Positions 1 to 10,739 are shown, numbered from the stretch's first letter. The stretch is DNA of 64,000 bases from Schizochytrium sp. CCTCC M209059 (GCA_000818945.1 KN805377.1:433017-497016); one strand, 5' to 3'. A program made the numbers and translations. Notes: a model not told the origin generated them from the sequence alone.

Positions 1-220
1 AGCTCAGAGAGCGCACTTTTCTGTTGCTGTTAGTCAGCCCCGCCCAGCCCCGCCCAGCCCAGTTCTCCCGGCAGGCGAAGAGCTCGCTCGACGCGACGGC
101 GAGCGGGGGAAGGAAGGCGGGGGAGCGGGGGACGGAAGAGCGCAGGCCGCGAGGAGCGGGCTGCAGTGTGCGAGAGCTTGCGATGCTTGCGATGCTTGCT
201 TGCTTGCATTTGAAAAGGCC

Positions 221-257
221 CTGCTGCTGCTGCTGCAGCTGCTGCAGCTGCTGCTGC
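221..257. repeat. Imperfect CTG/CAG trinucleotide tract
   Basis: Runs of CTG are interrupted by CAG, so the tract is partly self-complementary and could fold into a hairpin. It lies in noncoding sequence. Confidence 0.85.
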
Positions 258-823
258 GTTTCAAATTTTTCAAACAGAGAGCGCGAAGCGCCTCGCTCCC
301 GGCCTCGCGCGCGGCAGGACGGCAGGCGCGTGGCCCGCGACACCCTCGCCTCGCCTCCAGCCGCGCATCCCCGCCCGCCCGCCCCGCGCAGGCGCGTCGC
401 GTCGCGTCGTGTCGTCGCCTCGCATCGCCTCGCATCGCATCGCGCCGCACCGTCTCATCCATCCATCGCTCGCGGCGCGAGGCGGAAAGGCGCGCGAGGA
501 CCCTCGAGCCGACGTGCGGCGGGCGGCGATGTCGCTTCGGGCCAGGCGCAGTTCGTTTGGCAACGAACGATATCGGCGTCACGAATAAACAGCGTGGCGT
601 GGAGCATGTACGTATGTACCAGACCGAGGAAGCGGTGGAGGAGTGAAAGAGGGAGACGCGGAAGGTGCGTGGCTGGTGGACGTTGCGAGGCAAGGAAAGC
701 AGGTCCAGAAGAGCACGAGGTGGCCTCGGTCGGCGCGTTCGCGTGCGCGTGCGTCATGCACGCTTGGAAGAGCGCGTGCTGGACACGGCGCTGGAAGTTT
801 AAAAGGAAAAAAAAAAAGCCAAT

Positions 824-842
824 CGTCGAGCGGTGCTCGACG
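824..842. other. Short perfect hairpin
   Basis: CGTCGAGC and its exact reverse complement GCTCGACG are separated by a 3-base loop (GGT). It follows an A-rich run and sits about 370 bases upstream of the first gene. Function unknown. Confidence 0.6.
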
Positions 843-1212
843 CATGGGGTCCTCGACTATCGATCGATCGATTGCTTCGCTCTGCGCTCCGCTAGAGCTG
901 CCAAACAACCCTCCTCTACATTTCGAGCAGTGCAGATCCTGAGGCGTCTCATCCCGGGCCGCCAGTGATCAGATCCGGTTACACGTTATTGTCCGGGGCC
1001 TCGACGGCGATCAATATCATCGAGAAGATCGACCACGACCGGCGGAGAGAACCTTTTTCGGTCACATCCTCCACATGTCAGTAAAATGTAAATAGGGGCA
1101 GCCGGAGGCCCATCTGTCGGGTAAAAAAAGGTTATGCGAAACCGCGATGGCGTCGGTTTCGTCTGAGCCTCGGGCCAGGACTCCGAAGAAATCCATCGCG
1201 TGATCGAAGATC

Positions 1213-4200
1213 ATGGCGCGCGAAACCGAGGCGCGCGGCGCGGAGGAGGAGCACCGCGGCGCAAAGGAGGAGAAGGAGGACGCGGCGGCGGCGGAAGCAG
1301 AGAGCGGAGGCCTCGAGCCCCCTCGCGCTCAGACCGAGCCCGGCGAGGCGGAAGATACGAACGACGGCGACATGGCCGACGACGGTGAGGTCCAGGCCAA
1401 CTCCGACGCCAGCACCAACGCCAAAGTGCTTGCCGATGCCAAGGTCGATGCCAATGTAGATGCCGGAGACGGCTTGCCGAACGAGGACGGTGATGGTGAA
1501 CGCCAAAGTCGCGGCCATGAGCGTGCAGAAACGATCGACGAAAGTGCTCACGACAACGACGACCGCGACAACGAGGACGAGGCCAAAAGCCAGGTCGAGG
1601 ATGAGGACGAGGACGAGGACGAAAACGAGGACGACTTCGAAGAAAATGACACCTACGCCGGCGCAGACGAGACGCCCGCCAAGCCAGAGTCCACCGTGCC
1701 GCCCCAAGAACAGCGAAGCTATGGCATGGGACTCTGGATGAAGCGGACATTGAGCACGGCCGTAAAGGCACAGAGTCAGATTGGTGAACTTTTGGCGAGG
1801 CCCGGCAGGCTCTACAAGGAAATGAGCCAGGAAAACGCAGAACTGCGTCGCCGTGCCGCCGAGCTCATGGACGCTCTTGCAGGAAATCACATTTTTCTCG
1901 ATGGCGAACGCACGACTGGATCCGTGCTTGCGCTTAAAGATCGCGTGTCTGGTGCCGCCGTTGGCGTACAGCAGGACGTCAAGCTTCTCGAGGTCTCTTG
2001 GTCACGTTGCATCCCTTCCAAGGAAGACGACACGGACGCGAACGCAGGAGACGAATCCTGGGAAATAATCGCAGACGCTCCCAACATTGGCTATTATCGA
2101 CTCACAATCGATGATGCCGATCACTTGGTGCGCGCAGAGGTGCGCATGACTGAGCTCTTTTGGCGCCTCGTGCCCGGCGCGGAACCTGCAACTGTAGAGT
2201 CTGAACCTGTCGCGGCTGCGACGACGGCACCCTCCGCTGCGTCACCCTCGTCGGCCGCTTCCACGTCAGCCGCCGCAAGGAACCCTGCCGCGAGCAGCCC
2301 CGCCGCGGGATCCACCACCACGGCTCCAGCTGCAGAGAGCGCTGAGAAAACCATGCTCCCACCTTCCATGTCATCTGTGAGCCTGGCTTCAATGGCGTCT
2401 TTTGCATCCATGAGCTCGACAACGTCTCAAAAGGATCTCGTTTGGCATTTTTCCTCCGGTTCTCAGGGCGCTGGCCAGGAGGCCTCTACGAACGAGGACA
2501 AGGACTCGGAGCCTCCCGTTGTGCAACTTTCAACAGCCGTGTCTGACTTGGTCAAGGACCTCATGAAGCGCTCCAAGGTCTTGCAATTTGACAACTTCAA
2601 GAACCGCGCTGATCCTGCCAACGAAGCGCAGCTCGTAGTAGACGCAAAGGCTAAAGACAAACTCTGTGTCACAGTGCGTCGTGCGCAAGCCTCAAAAAAG
2701 GGCGGCGCAACCGACACAGATGACCCCGATGACGCAGGGGCAGCTCCCGTGACGTCGCGTTTCCCCGAGGATCGTCTGCAGGTATACGCAGGTAGCACCC
2801 ACCCGCGTGCCATGCACCTTGTATTGGGCGACCAGAGCATCATGCTCCACGCGCGTGCCAACGCGGAGCGCGATGCCCTTATTGTGCTGCTGCGTCGCCG
2901 TCGCGACGAGGTGCAAGCGAAGCCACGCGGCTACGACTTCGAGCCGCTTGAGCAAGCTGTCGAGACGCGACCCGAGTCGACGTCTGTCTCCGTATCGGGC
3001 ACCATTTCACTTCCGGGTGGTAATGGCGCAGGGCTCGCCGACGACGAGGGCCTTGAGGCGGCAGACTGTGCCTATAGCGAGGTCTGGAAGCTCCTTGACT
3101 ATGACGACCTCGCGCAAACGGCGCGCAAAACTCAGCCGCTGCGATCGCGTGCGCCGTCCACCTCGACGACCGGGGCAACCTTTTCCGCATTTGCACGACG
3201 CTTTTCCGCACGCTCGCTTCCATTGCAGTCCTTTTTGGGCGTCGGCAAGTCGTCATCGGCAGCGGCACCAGCAGGGGCGTCGTCTTCAAGCGTGGCGTCC
3301 TCGTCGCCGTCTGGCTCCGCACAAGGTAAACAGACCCAAGGCGAAAAGGCCCCGCCTCCGGTCCCTCCCGAGGAAATGCCAGCAGAGTTTGATCTCTATA
3401 AAGTGGGTGGCTTTGGCGACCGCTACGATGTGGAGCTAGACATGATCGACGGCGAAGGCCTTGGCGTCACGCTGACGCTCTTTGACGTCGTACGCAGATC
3501 CTCTGACGAGAACTTTCCCGAAAAGGGCGCGACCTGCGTGTGCATCAGTGGTTTCTGCCCTACCGTTGTGGCCGGCGAGGAAAGTCCTGGGCAGCTAGAA
3601 AAGTCCCGCATCGTGCGTGTCGGCGATGCACTCGTGGCCGTGAATGGGATCCCCATCGAACCCTCGCCGCCGGTACGCAAGCGCAAAGATCTCAAAACAT
3701 ACGAAAGGTGTACGTTACGGCGCGTGGCTACGCTTGTTGAAAAGGAACGCGCAGCAGGTCGCGAGGACGTGGATGTGGATCGGGTCCCTAATCCCGCAGC
3801 CCGCATGACGTTTACCTTTGCGCAGGGTCAGACTGGCGTAGCCCTCAAAATCAACTCGCATCTCAAGATTAGAGAGGAACTCGAGGAATACAAGACCAAG
3901 CTCTACGAGGCCAATGCACGCGCCAGCGCTGTAGTGACGCAGTGCGAGCAGCGTCTCGAAAAGCAGGGAAGCCGCACGCGACGATTGTGCGATGTTGTTG
4001 ACGAAGCGCGTGCCGAGGCCGAGCGGGCTGTTACGGAGCGAACCCTCGTGCAAGAAGAGTGCAATACGCTCAAGGCTCACCTCGAGGAAGCCGCGGCCTC
4101 TGCCAAGAGCGCAGAGGAAAAACACGAGGAGAAGGCCGGGTCTCTGGCCGCTGAAATCACCCGCCTCAAGCAACAAAAGGAGGAACAGACGCGCCGGGTC

Positions 4201-5262
4201 AAGCAGCTCGAGGCAAGCATGGAAGCGCTCGCGAATGAAGGCGAGGCCTGGGTCAATACGATTGGAACCAAGGAAGATGCTCTCCGCGCGCTGGAAAAGG
4301 AGTTGCGGGCCATGCAGATCAAGTACGAGAACTCGCAAAACCTCCTGGACAATGCCGTCGAAGAACGCGAGCGTCTTCGGGGAGACTTGGCGGCGCGCCA
4401 GGAAGAAATGAAGACACTGCGCGCCGAGGTTGCTGATGCGCAGGCGAGTCTGGAACAGGCCCATGATGAAGCCGACAAGCTCACCGCACGACTGCGCATG
4501 GAGGCTGACGAGGCGCAGAATGAAATCCAGCGCGAGAAGCATGGACAAGCGAAGCTGGCGAGCGAGCTGGAGACTGTCCGTGAACAGCTTGCCGTCTCGC
4601 AGTCGCACGCCCGCGCGCTCAAGGAGGCCAATGCCAGCTCTGAGGAGCGTGCGGAGGAGGCCAGCGCCGCACGACAGCGCGCGGAGATGGCCTTGAACGA
4701 GCAAAAGGACCTGCTCGCCCTTGCTCACAAAAAGATTGCTCATCTCGAGGAGCAGCTGAGCAATGAGCGCACCGTGCACGAGCGTATGCGCCGTGATCGC
4801 ACGCCGCGACGCGCCTCCGCTTCGTCTGTGACCGAGGATGCCGCCGGCGCCTCAGGTGCCTCGGGGGATGGCGACGAGGATGCGATTCGTAGAGAGGAGG
4901 ATCTCAAGCGTCGCAACCGCGAAATTGAGGCGGCAAATGAGTTGCTGCGCTCGCAGGTTAAGTCGCTCAAGTCCCGCGTTCAAGGTCTCTCCGCCGAGGT
5001 TACCAAGGTGACTCAAATGGATGCCGTTGTGGCAGAAAAGAATGAGCTCATTGTCCAAGTCAAGCTCGAAGAGGCGAAGCGCCTCGAGGCAGAGGATGAA
5101 CTCACCGCCTACAAAGGCGCTCTGCTTAAGTACGCGCGTCAAGCACAAAAGGACGAGAAGGAGGGAAATGGTGAGCCATGGACGAACCGTCCCAAGATCT
5201 TTGACCATTTGTACAGGACGCTTCTTGCCGAGGAGGACGGAAGTAAGACGCACTCGCGCTAG
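1213..5262 (+). CDS. Scaffold protein with PDZ-like domain and long coiled coil, AIR9-like region
   Basis: This is a 1349-residue protein starting at ATG 1213 and ending at TAG. Residues 1-150 are acidic and low-complexity (Asp/Glu/Ala). Residues about 215-320 contain GDESWEII...YYRLTIDDADHLVRAEV. That pattern resembles the A9 repeats of the plant microtubule-associated protein AIR9. Residues about 438-566 resemble the conserved PH-like region that ends AIR9-type proteins (FNF...ERDALIVLLRRRRDEV-like). Both links are tentative. A Ser/Ala/Thr-rich linker of low complexity follows. Residues about 740-860 look like a PDZ domain: GEGLGVTL near the start, later SRIVRVGDALVAVNG. Residues about 880-1190 and 1225-1315 are heptad-rich coiled coil. 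I infer a cytoskeletal or cortical scaffold; no catalytic motif is visible. The 3' end faces the bL34 gene. Certain as a gene, moderate for PDZ, low for AIR9 kinship. Confidence 0.9.
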   Translation: MARETEARGAEEEHRGAKEEKEDAAAAEAESGGLEPPRAQTEPGEAEDTNDGDMADDGEVQANSDASTNAKVLADAKVDANVDAGDGLPNEDGDGERQSRGHERAETIDESAHDNDDRDNEDEAKSQVEDEDEDEDENEDDFEENDTYAGADETPAKPESTVPPQEQRSYGMGLWMKRTLSTAVKAQSQIGELLARPGRLYKEMSQENAELRRRAAELMDALAGNHIFLDGERTTGSVLALKDRVSGAAVGVQQDVKLLEVSWSRCIPSKEDDTDANAGDESWEIIADAPNIGYYRLTIDDADHLVRAEVRMTELFWRLVPGAEPATVESEPVAAATTAPSAASPSSAASTSAAARNPAASSPAAGSTTTAPAAESAEKTMLPPSMSSVSLASMASFASMSSTTSQKDLVWHFSSGSQGAGQEASTNEDKDSEPPVVQLSTAVSDLVKDLMKRSKVLQFDNFKNRADPANEAQLVVDAKAKDKLCVTVRRAQASKKGGATDTDDPDDAGAAPVTSRFPEDRLQVYAGSTHPRAMHLVLGDQSIMLHARANAERDALIVLLRRRRDEVQAKPRGYDFEPLEQAVETRPESTSVSVSGTISLPGGNGAGLADDEGLEAADCAYSEVWKLLDYDDLAQTARKTQPLRSRAPSTSTTGATFSAFARRFSARSLPLQSFLGVGKSSSAAAPAGASSSSVASSSPSGSAQGKQTQGEKAPPPVPPEEMPAEFDLYKVGGFGDRYDVELDMIDGEGLGVTLTLFDVVRRSSDENFPEKGATCVCISGFCPTVVAGEESPGQLEKSRIVRVGDALVAVNGIPIEPSPPVRKRKDLKTYERCTLRRVATLVEKERAAGREDVDVDRVPNPAARMTFTFAQGQTGVALKINSHLKIREELEEYKTKLYEANARASAVVTQCEQRLEKQGSRTRRLCDVVDEARAEAERAVTERTLVQEECNTLKAHLEEAAASAKSAEEKHEEKAGSLAAEITRLKQQKEEQTRRVKQLEASMEALANEGEAWVNTIGTKEDALRALEKELRAMQIKYENSQNLLDNAVEERERLRGDLAARQEEMKTLRAEVADAQASLEQAHDEADKLTARLRMEADEAQNEIQREKHGQAKLASELETVREQLAVSQSHARALKEANASSEERAEEASAARQRAEMALNEQKDLLALAHKKIAHLEEQLSNERTVHERMRRDRTPRRASASSVTEDAAGASGASGDGDEDAIRREEDLKRRNREIEAANELLRSQVKSLKSRVQGLSAEVTKVTQMDAVVAEKNELIVQVKLEEAKRLEAEDELTAYKGALLKYARQAQKDEKEGNGEPWTNRPKIFDHLYRTLLAEEDGSKTHSR

Positions 5263-5885
5263 ACCTTTTCAAGAGTTTTCAAAAGGAAAGAGAGCGAAAG
5301 ACAACACGGAAACAAATCTGTCGAGCTCAAACTTGCACGCCACTCCACGCTCGCTCGATTTTCGGCCAGGATGCACAAGGTCCGAGCTGGTGCAATACAC
5401 TCTATAGAATGGCGCTACATCGCCATTTGACAACAACAACAACAACAACAACAACAAAGCTAAGAAATTGTAATTGTGACGAGCATTCTCTTGACTGGTG
5501 AATGTGTGACAGGTCGTAGCGAAAGGCGCTCTGCTAACAAGTTTGAACTGAAGCACCGCACGTTCGCAAGCAAAGGGAGGCAAATCTATTCATTTGTTTT
5601 CTCCTTATTACTTGGTTGTACCTGGTAAACTCTTGTTTGTTTGTATGTATTTCGTAGGAATTTAACTCGTGCACACGATGCTGAAGACAAACGACAATTT
5701 GTCCAGCAGGAAAGGCAAGTGATGTTTGTCTAACAGGAGGCAATCTCTTTTCTGCAAAAGGAAATAAAGGTAAATGATGCAGGCACGCAGGCAGGTTGGC
5801 AGGCAGACAGCTAGCCAGCCAGCCAGTAAGTCAGTCAGTCGATTCAGGCTAGCCGAAGCGAAGCCTTCATCTTCATCTCCGACGC
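5263..5885. other. Convergent 3' spacer
   Basis: This 623-base spacer separates two converging genes. It is AT-richer than the flanking coding DNA. It contains a CAA repeat (5431-5457), GTTT-rich stretches near 5631-5650, an AATAAA string near 5763 on the plus strand, and short GCAG/CCAG repeats at 5780-5825. Both 3' UTRs should lie here. I see no gene. Confidence 0.7.
5431..5457. repeat. (CAA)9 microsatellite
   Basis: Nine perfect CAA units lie about 170 bases after the stop of the upstream gene, probably in its 3' UTR. Confidence 0.95.
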
Positions 5886-6422
5886 TTATGCCGACAGGCG
5901 TGCCCGACCCTTGAGCTTCCTGCGGAGAAGCGTCCGGCGACCATTCTTGCTGACGAGGCGGCTGCGAAAGCCGTGTTTCCGCTTGCGCTTGAGCACACTG
6001 GGCTGGTACTGGCGCTTGATCATCTCGAAGATGAACGCCCGCGCGCCCTCCGCGGTGGCGTCCTCCACGGGCGCCAGCTGCTCCGCGGGCACCGTGTGCA
6101 GCAGCGTAGACGTCCACGGCGTCTGGGTCGTGGCCGCCGCCTGCTGCTCGAGCAGCGCGCGGGCGACGAGCGCCAGCGCGGGCGCCACGTCGTGAGCGGC
6201 GGCGGCGGCGACGACGGGCGTCGCGGCCGGCCGCAGGGCAGCAGCGGCGGCGGCGGAGCCCGAGAGCGAGCGCGCCGTCATCGTCGTCGTCGCCACGAGC
6301 GGCGTCTGCAGCGCCATCATGCGGCGCGGCGCAGCTCCAACAAGCTGCTGCTGCGTCTGCTGCGGCGCAGGGGCCAGCGGCCGCGCGGCCTGGCGCGCGA
6401 GGCGGGCACCAAGACGAAGCAT
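5886..6422 (-). CDS. MRPL34: Mitochondrial large-subunit ribosomal protein bL34
   Basis: The protein has 178 residues and ends at TAA. Its last 43 residues carry the bL34 signature, [20 protein letters not shown] followed by LVSKNGRR and ending KGRARLSA. This closely follows the bacterial and mitochondrial L34 consensus. bL34 is a small basic protein of the large ribosomal subunit that binds 23S-type rRNA. The frame extends upstream to a TTG at 6488, but the first ATG is at 6422. From there the protein begins [18 protein letters not shown], a typical Arg-rich, acid-free mitochondrial presequence. I therefore chose 6422. The roughly 110 residues between presequence and L34 domain are Ala/Thr-rich and variable, longer than in most L34 precursors. 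Identity is very secure. The length of the extension and its cleavage site are not determined. Confidence 0.95.
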   Translation of the reverse strand: MLRLGARLARQAARPLAPAPQQTQQQLVGAAPRRMMALQTPLVATTTMTARSLSGSAAAAAALRPAATPVVAAAAAHDVAPALALVARALLEQQAAATTQTPWTSTLLHTVPAEQLAPVEDATAEGARAFIFEMIKRQYQPSVLKRKRKHGFRSRLVSKNGRRTLLRRKLKGRARLSA

Positions 6423-7208
6423 CGCGCAGGCGAAGGGCAGCTCTCCTCGGCGCGCAAGGGTCCTTGAGCAGTGAAGCAGCTTTTGCAAGCTCTGTCTATC
6501 TGCTATGCTGCGAAAAAAAACACTGGCCCGAAGAGCCGCAGAATATCCTCGTTCTTGAAGTTCAAGGATTAAATGAATGTTCGAGTTTCTCGACCGCCGG
6601 CGGCCTTTGTCTCTTTTCTCACCAGAAGGCGAACCTCGCGGCGATGATCTTCATCGCTTTTTGCGCTCCTTGCGCCGACGGTGGAGACGATTGAGCGCTC
6701 CTCCCGGGACGCACGGCCGCGTCGTATCGCTTTGTGCATGTTTCATTCCTTTTCTCCGCACTAGTCACGCAGGTCCGCGCACAGGCGAAGGTGCGGCCAC
6801 GGAGCGGAAAACTCTACGTCGCCAACGGCGATCTTACTTGGGCTGCTTGAAGGCTCCCGCTGCTAACTTTGCTGCTTATCTCCGTGCGCCACGAAACGTG
6901 AGGGAGGAGAATGAGGGTTTAGATTGTAGCCTGGGAAATGCAGGATCGTCGCTTTCTCGTTCGGACCTAGCAAGCGACTTTCTGGGACTCTTTGGGCTGG
7001 CCTGCATCGCCATGGTCCGCTGCTTGCTTGTGACAAGAGTCTTCTTTCCAGTTTCATCAATTTCCCAACAAACGAACGAATACGTCCCTGGGGACCGAAT
7101 CCAGAGCGTCTTGGCAGGCCTTTAGGGAAACATGGTCCAAGCAAGGGGACATTGCCTTACCTCCTTGTAGGCGGGCATCGTTGGCAACAATAGCGGTCGG
7201 CCAAAGTT

Positions 7209-7250
7209 GACCGACCGACCGACCGACCGGCCGGCCGGCCCGGCCCGGCC
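7209..7250. repeat. (GACC)n to (GGCC)n repeat
   Basis: Five GACC units run directly into GGCC and CGGCC units, so one tetranucleotide array grades into another. Confidence 0.9.
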
Positions 7251-7790
7251 AATCAATAGCTTTGGTTCGAACACAAGATCCAAGTACGACCCCCGTCACC
7301 ATCACATCGCACTTTATACCAAGACCGCGGCCGGCACATTTTGGCCTCGGGCCAGAAAACCATCTCCCCTTTTCCACTTCCTCATTCTCCCCTTTTCTCC
7401 GCTTTTCCCCTCTCTCCAAGCTCGCCTCGAAGTCTGCCACAAAGCCAGCCACAACGCCATGAACAGCATCCCCGCTCCCCTCCTCTCTCGCAAGCCTCCA
7501 AAGCTCTCTGGCCCCATCGCCACCGAGTCGCCTTCGCACATTTCTTCCCTGCGAGGTCGGTCGGTGATCAGGCCTAAGCCGCCCGGATAGGCAGGGGCAC
7601 CTGGCGTTTCATTCCCCTCTCCGCCGAGCCTCCGCATCCACGCGCATCCATCATCCCCCTCTCGCGCTGTGTCTTTGTCGCTCCCTTCTCGTTCTCTTTC
7701 TCCTCGCGGTGTCGCGCATCGACAATAAGTAAGTGCGAGGTGCGTGCAGCCGCCGCTGCTTGCGCTGAGCTCCTGCAAGTTGTGCACAAC

Positions 7791-7825
7791 CAAGCAAGCA
7801 AGCAAGGCAAGCAAGCAAGCAAGGC
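7791..7825. repeat. (CAAG)n repeat
   Basis: CAAG units are interrupted by AAGGC. The motif is the reverse complement of the TTGC/CTTG arrays seen elsewhere in the spacers. Confidence 0.9.
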
Positions 7826-8351
7826 AGCCGGAAGCGACGCAGCCGCACAAGACCAAGACCAAGTCCAACAAACCCATCCAGCGCGGCGTCGAGCTGCGCC
7901 GCGACGCGCAGCCGAGCGGGCGCGCAGGGCCGCGGCCGACGCGGCGGGGCCGGGGCTGGCCGGCCTGCGCGCGAGCGTGCGTTGCCTTGCGTTGCCTTGA
8001 AGGCGGTCGAGGCTCGCGATCTGGGCGCAAGCAGGCGCACGAGACGCGAGCACGAGAGGCGCGTGCAGCAGCTGCACGCGACCGCGGCGAAGGCGAAGGC
8101 GAAGGCGGATTGCGACGTCGCGGGGCGCGGCAGATTGCGGCGGAGCAGACTGTGGCGAGGCCTTGCGAAGCGTGTGTCTGCAGTGTGTCTCTACACTACG
8201 GAAAAGCGAGCCGCGCGAGCGAGCGAGCGTGCGTGCGTGTGCCAAGACAGACTGACTGGCGTCGCGTCGCGTGTCGCGGCCGCTCTGCTATCCTTCGCCT
8301 CGTGAGAAAATCTAAAACAGATTGGCCGAAAGCGAACAAGAAAGTAGAATC

Positions 8352-9067
8352 ATGGTCGAACGACGCGGCCCCGGAACCTTTCAGCTTGGGCGCGCCGCCG
8401 GTGATCCCCTGGGAGACGGCAAGGTGAAGACCGTCCCTGTAAATTTGCTCAACAGGCACACAAAGCGCGTGCTGGGCAAGCCTGAAGGCTGGGACACCAG
8501 CGAGGTAGGGCGAATTCGCAACCTTGATCAGGGACGAGCGTCCATGTACAATGCTCGCAGAGATCAACGCCACGAAACCTCGGACTTTGAGCTGCCACCC
8601 GGATCACTTTTGCTCAAATCGCCGTACAAGCCGAGCATTTCAACTCGCAGCGGTGGAGCAGGACAGAGAGCTGGTGTCGGTCCTGGAAGCGTCACGGGGA
8701 GCTCTTCTCTTGGTTTTGGGCGCGGCGAGGACGAAGACGCCGAGGGCGGGCTTGGACTCGAGACCGACCAGAGTAGTAGGCTCCCGGGTCGACGCGCCAT
8801 CACTCAACACTATCGAGCGCTTCTTCTCGGCGAGGACTTTGACGATTGGTCCAGTGGACCGGTCGACAATGCTCTCCCCGGGACGGCAGATTCGCGGCCA
8901 ACTTTTGCGGCCGGCCAGTCTTCGCGCCGGACCCGCGCCGAGGATTTTCTCCGCCCCGCGAAACCATCAAAGAACGAGAACAAGCTGCTGAGCAAGTACA
9001 AGGCCAACATTGTTCCACGCGGGATGAAGCGGCCTCCTCACACTTATTTTACAGAGCTTGGTCCACC

Positions 9068-9115
<48 letters not shown>

Positions 9116-10418
9116 CATGCCACCACATCACGGGCAGAATCAAGAGCAGTATGCCCAAGATGGCCAATATGGAGATCGCACGATGGATGCCGCGCAAAAT
9201 GCAGCCAACAAAGAGTGGGAGTCGCACCTTCGCGCGCCACGGACCGCAGACTACACAGCGCGGTACTTTCAGTATGGCGACGAGGACAAGCCGACGAACG
9301 CCTCAAGCAAGGCCTCCGTTCCAAATGGGTCTTCTTCTTCCACCAGGACAACTTCTCGCAACACGTATGGCTCTACACAACCACAACCGGCGCGGCGTCC
9401 GAGCGAAGACGTCTTACCGCCGCCTTATCACGAGCAACATCGCTCGCGCGCCCCTGTCAATGACCCAAACCCTGACAACGAAAGCTCAGGGACAGGCATG
9501 CCATCTCGTGGAGGGTCCTTTGAGGCGTCTCACGGCCAAAGTGACATGCCAGAGCGCCCTTTCGAAGAAAAGGAAGAGGACTTTACCACCGATGCTGATC
9601 CTGCACACCTTCCTCGAGAACAAGATTTTGGAGAGGATGCGCCAGAAAATGAAGAGCAAACGCAAAGGTACGCCGCGGGAGACAACGCTCAATTCGATCG
9701 ATCTGCTAGCGGCGACGATGAGGAAGAAGTCGAAGACGAAGAAGAAGAAGAAGAAGAAGAAGAAGAGGGAGACGATGATGAGGAAGAAAGTCAGGACGAC
9801 GACGAGGATGAGGACGACGACGAGGAAGATCATGTAGGAGACATGCAGGATAGCGCGACACCTAGCCACCAGCCAGGGCGAGGCTCGGGCGACGCTCATC
9901 TCGCTGCCAAGTATGTGGACATCATATCGCAGCTCACCAGCGAGCTTGAGCGCGCACAAAACCGTATTGCTGACATGGAGAGAGAGCGCGAAGAAGAACA
10001 AGAGGAGTTGGAGTCAGAGTTAGAAGAGCTAGACAAGGGCAATCTCGATCTCAAGGGACAGACGGTTGCCTTGCAGCGCCAGGTGCTGCGACTCACGACA
10101 GAGCGGCAAGAGAATCTCGAATCCATTCGTGAGCAACAAGAAGCAAACGACAAGTTGCGTGCCGACTACCAAAAGATGGAAGAAATCGCCAAAGTTTTGC
10201 ATCAAAAGGCAACAGTGCTGCAAAAGAAGCTTGCTCTAAAGGATGATCGCAGCGTGGAGCGCGCTGCTGAACGTAAAGTACGCGGGCTCGCAGGGGGTAG
10301 CTCGTTTCCTGTGGAGACGCTCGAGGATGCCATGGATCGCATCGCCGAGCTCGAAACGCTCAACCAGGCTTTGCGAACAGGACTTGCGCAGAGCCGCGCT
10401 CCGCCTCGCTCCAGCTAG
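8352..10418 (+). CDS. Disordered polyQ, acidic and coiled-coil protein of unknown function
   Basis: The protein has 688 residues and ends at TAG. The frame is open from a TTG at 8322, but the first ATG is 8352 (MVERRGPGTFQLG), which I take as the start. Residues 1-110 are not low-complexity and may be the conserved part (PVNLLNRHTKRVLGKP, RIRNLDQGRASMYNAR). Residues about 240-254 are 15 glutamines encoded by pure CAG. Residues about 260-450 are polar and disordered. Residues about 455-495 are almost all Glu/Asp. Residues about 520-635 form a strong coiled coil (LERAQNRIADMERERE onwards), with a short helical tail. I do not recognise a family. The architecture fits a structural or adaptor protein, for example at the cytoskeleton or basal body, but that is a guess. 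Confidence 0.85.
9069..9113 (+). repeat. In-frame (CAG)15 polyglutamine tract
   Basis: Fifteen uninterrupted CAG codons lie within the coding sequence. The absence of CAA interruptions suggests a young or length-variable repeat. Confidence 0.95.
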
Positions 10419-10739
10419 GAGCATGGGCTTCATCGCATCAGATAGAAGCAGGAAAAGAGTAAGAACAACAACAAGAAGAAAAAAGTATACAAAATTTGGG
10501 TAGTTATAACTTCTATTTGAGACAACCTTCCAAACTTGGGGATGACTACATTGTGAGTTTAGGCTTTTTGAGATTTTCTCCTCAATGTCGTCGTCAACCC
10601 ATTTACATGTGAAAAAAGAAAAGAGAAAGTCAGAACCTAGGTCCCTTACGTTCGTTCCATCGACCATACTTCTTTACACGGTCCCTTTTTTTTCTTTTGT
10701 CGTGGCGAGTGCGAACATAGTTCTTTGATATGCCATGGT
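10419..10739. other. Convergent 3' spacer
   Basis: This 321-base, AT-richer spacer between converging genes contains short AAC/AAG runs and a T-rich stretch near 10685-10700. It should contain both 3' UTRs. No gene seen. Confidence 0.7.

Larger units (their letters stand above)
1..1212. other. Gene-free GC-rich spacer at left edge
   Basis: No frame here has convincing protein character. The long frames translate to Arg/Ser/Ala/Pro-rich strings of the kind GC-rich noncoding DNA gives, and most begin at TTG. The spacer holds TTGC repeats near 195-207, a CTG/CAG tract, a short A-run near 808-818, GATC-type repeats near 861-871 and an 8-bp hairpin. It presumably contains the promoter of the gene starting at 1213. 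A terminal exon of an upstream gene cannot be excluded. Confidence 0.6.
6423..8351. other. Divergent intergenic region between bL34 and the polyQ protein
   Basis: This 1.9-kb region should hold two promoters. It includes GACC/GGCC repeats (7209-7250), a long pyrimidine-rich tract at about 7360-7430, CAAG repeats (7791-7825) and CG-rich stretches around 7880-8280. Frames here yield only Arg/Ser/Pro-rich low-complexity translations with no domain I recognise. No RNA gene was recognised. Confidence 0.6.

Noticed and set aside
24..968. Long plus-strand frame at the left edge
   Set aside because: It begins at TTG when taken internally, is Arg/Ser/Ala-rich and runs through CTG and CGTC repeats. 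No domain or conserved pattern.
1132..1890. Minus-strand frame with Val/Leu-rich stretches
   Set aside because: It is the antisense of the acidic low-complexity part of the scaffold gene; Glu/Asp codons read backwards give Leu/Val/Phe. An artefact of codon bias.
3715..4779. 354-codon minus-strand frame
   Set aside because: Entirely antisense to the coiled-coil part of the scaffold gene, where GC3 bias keeps the opposite strand open.
6423..6488. Twenty-two-codon extension of bL34
   Set aside because: It begins at TTG; the ATG at 6422 directly starts a good mitochondrial presequence.
7262..7285. GGTTCGAAC string resembling a tRNA T-loop
   Set aside because: The flanking bases do not form a proper T stem, and no D arm, anticodon arm or acceptor stem can be built around it.
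8322..8351. Ten-codon N-terminal extension of the polyQ protein
   Set aside because: It begins at TTG; the first ATG is at 8352, so the extension is treated as 5' UTR.
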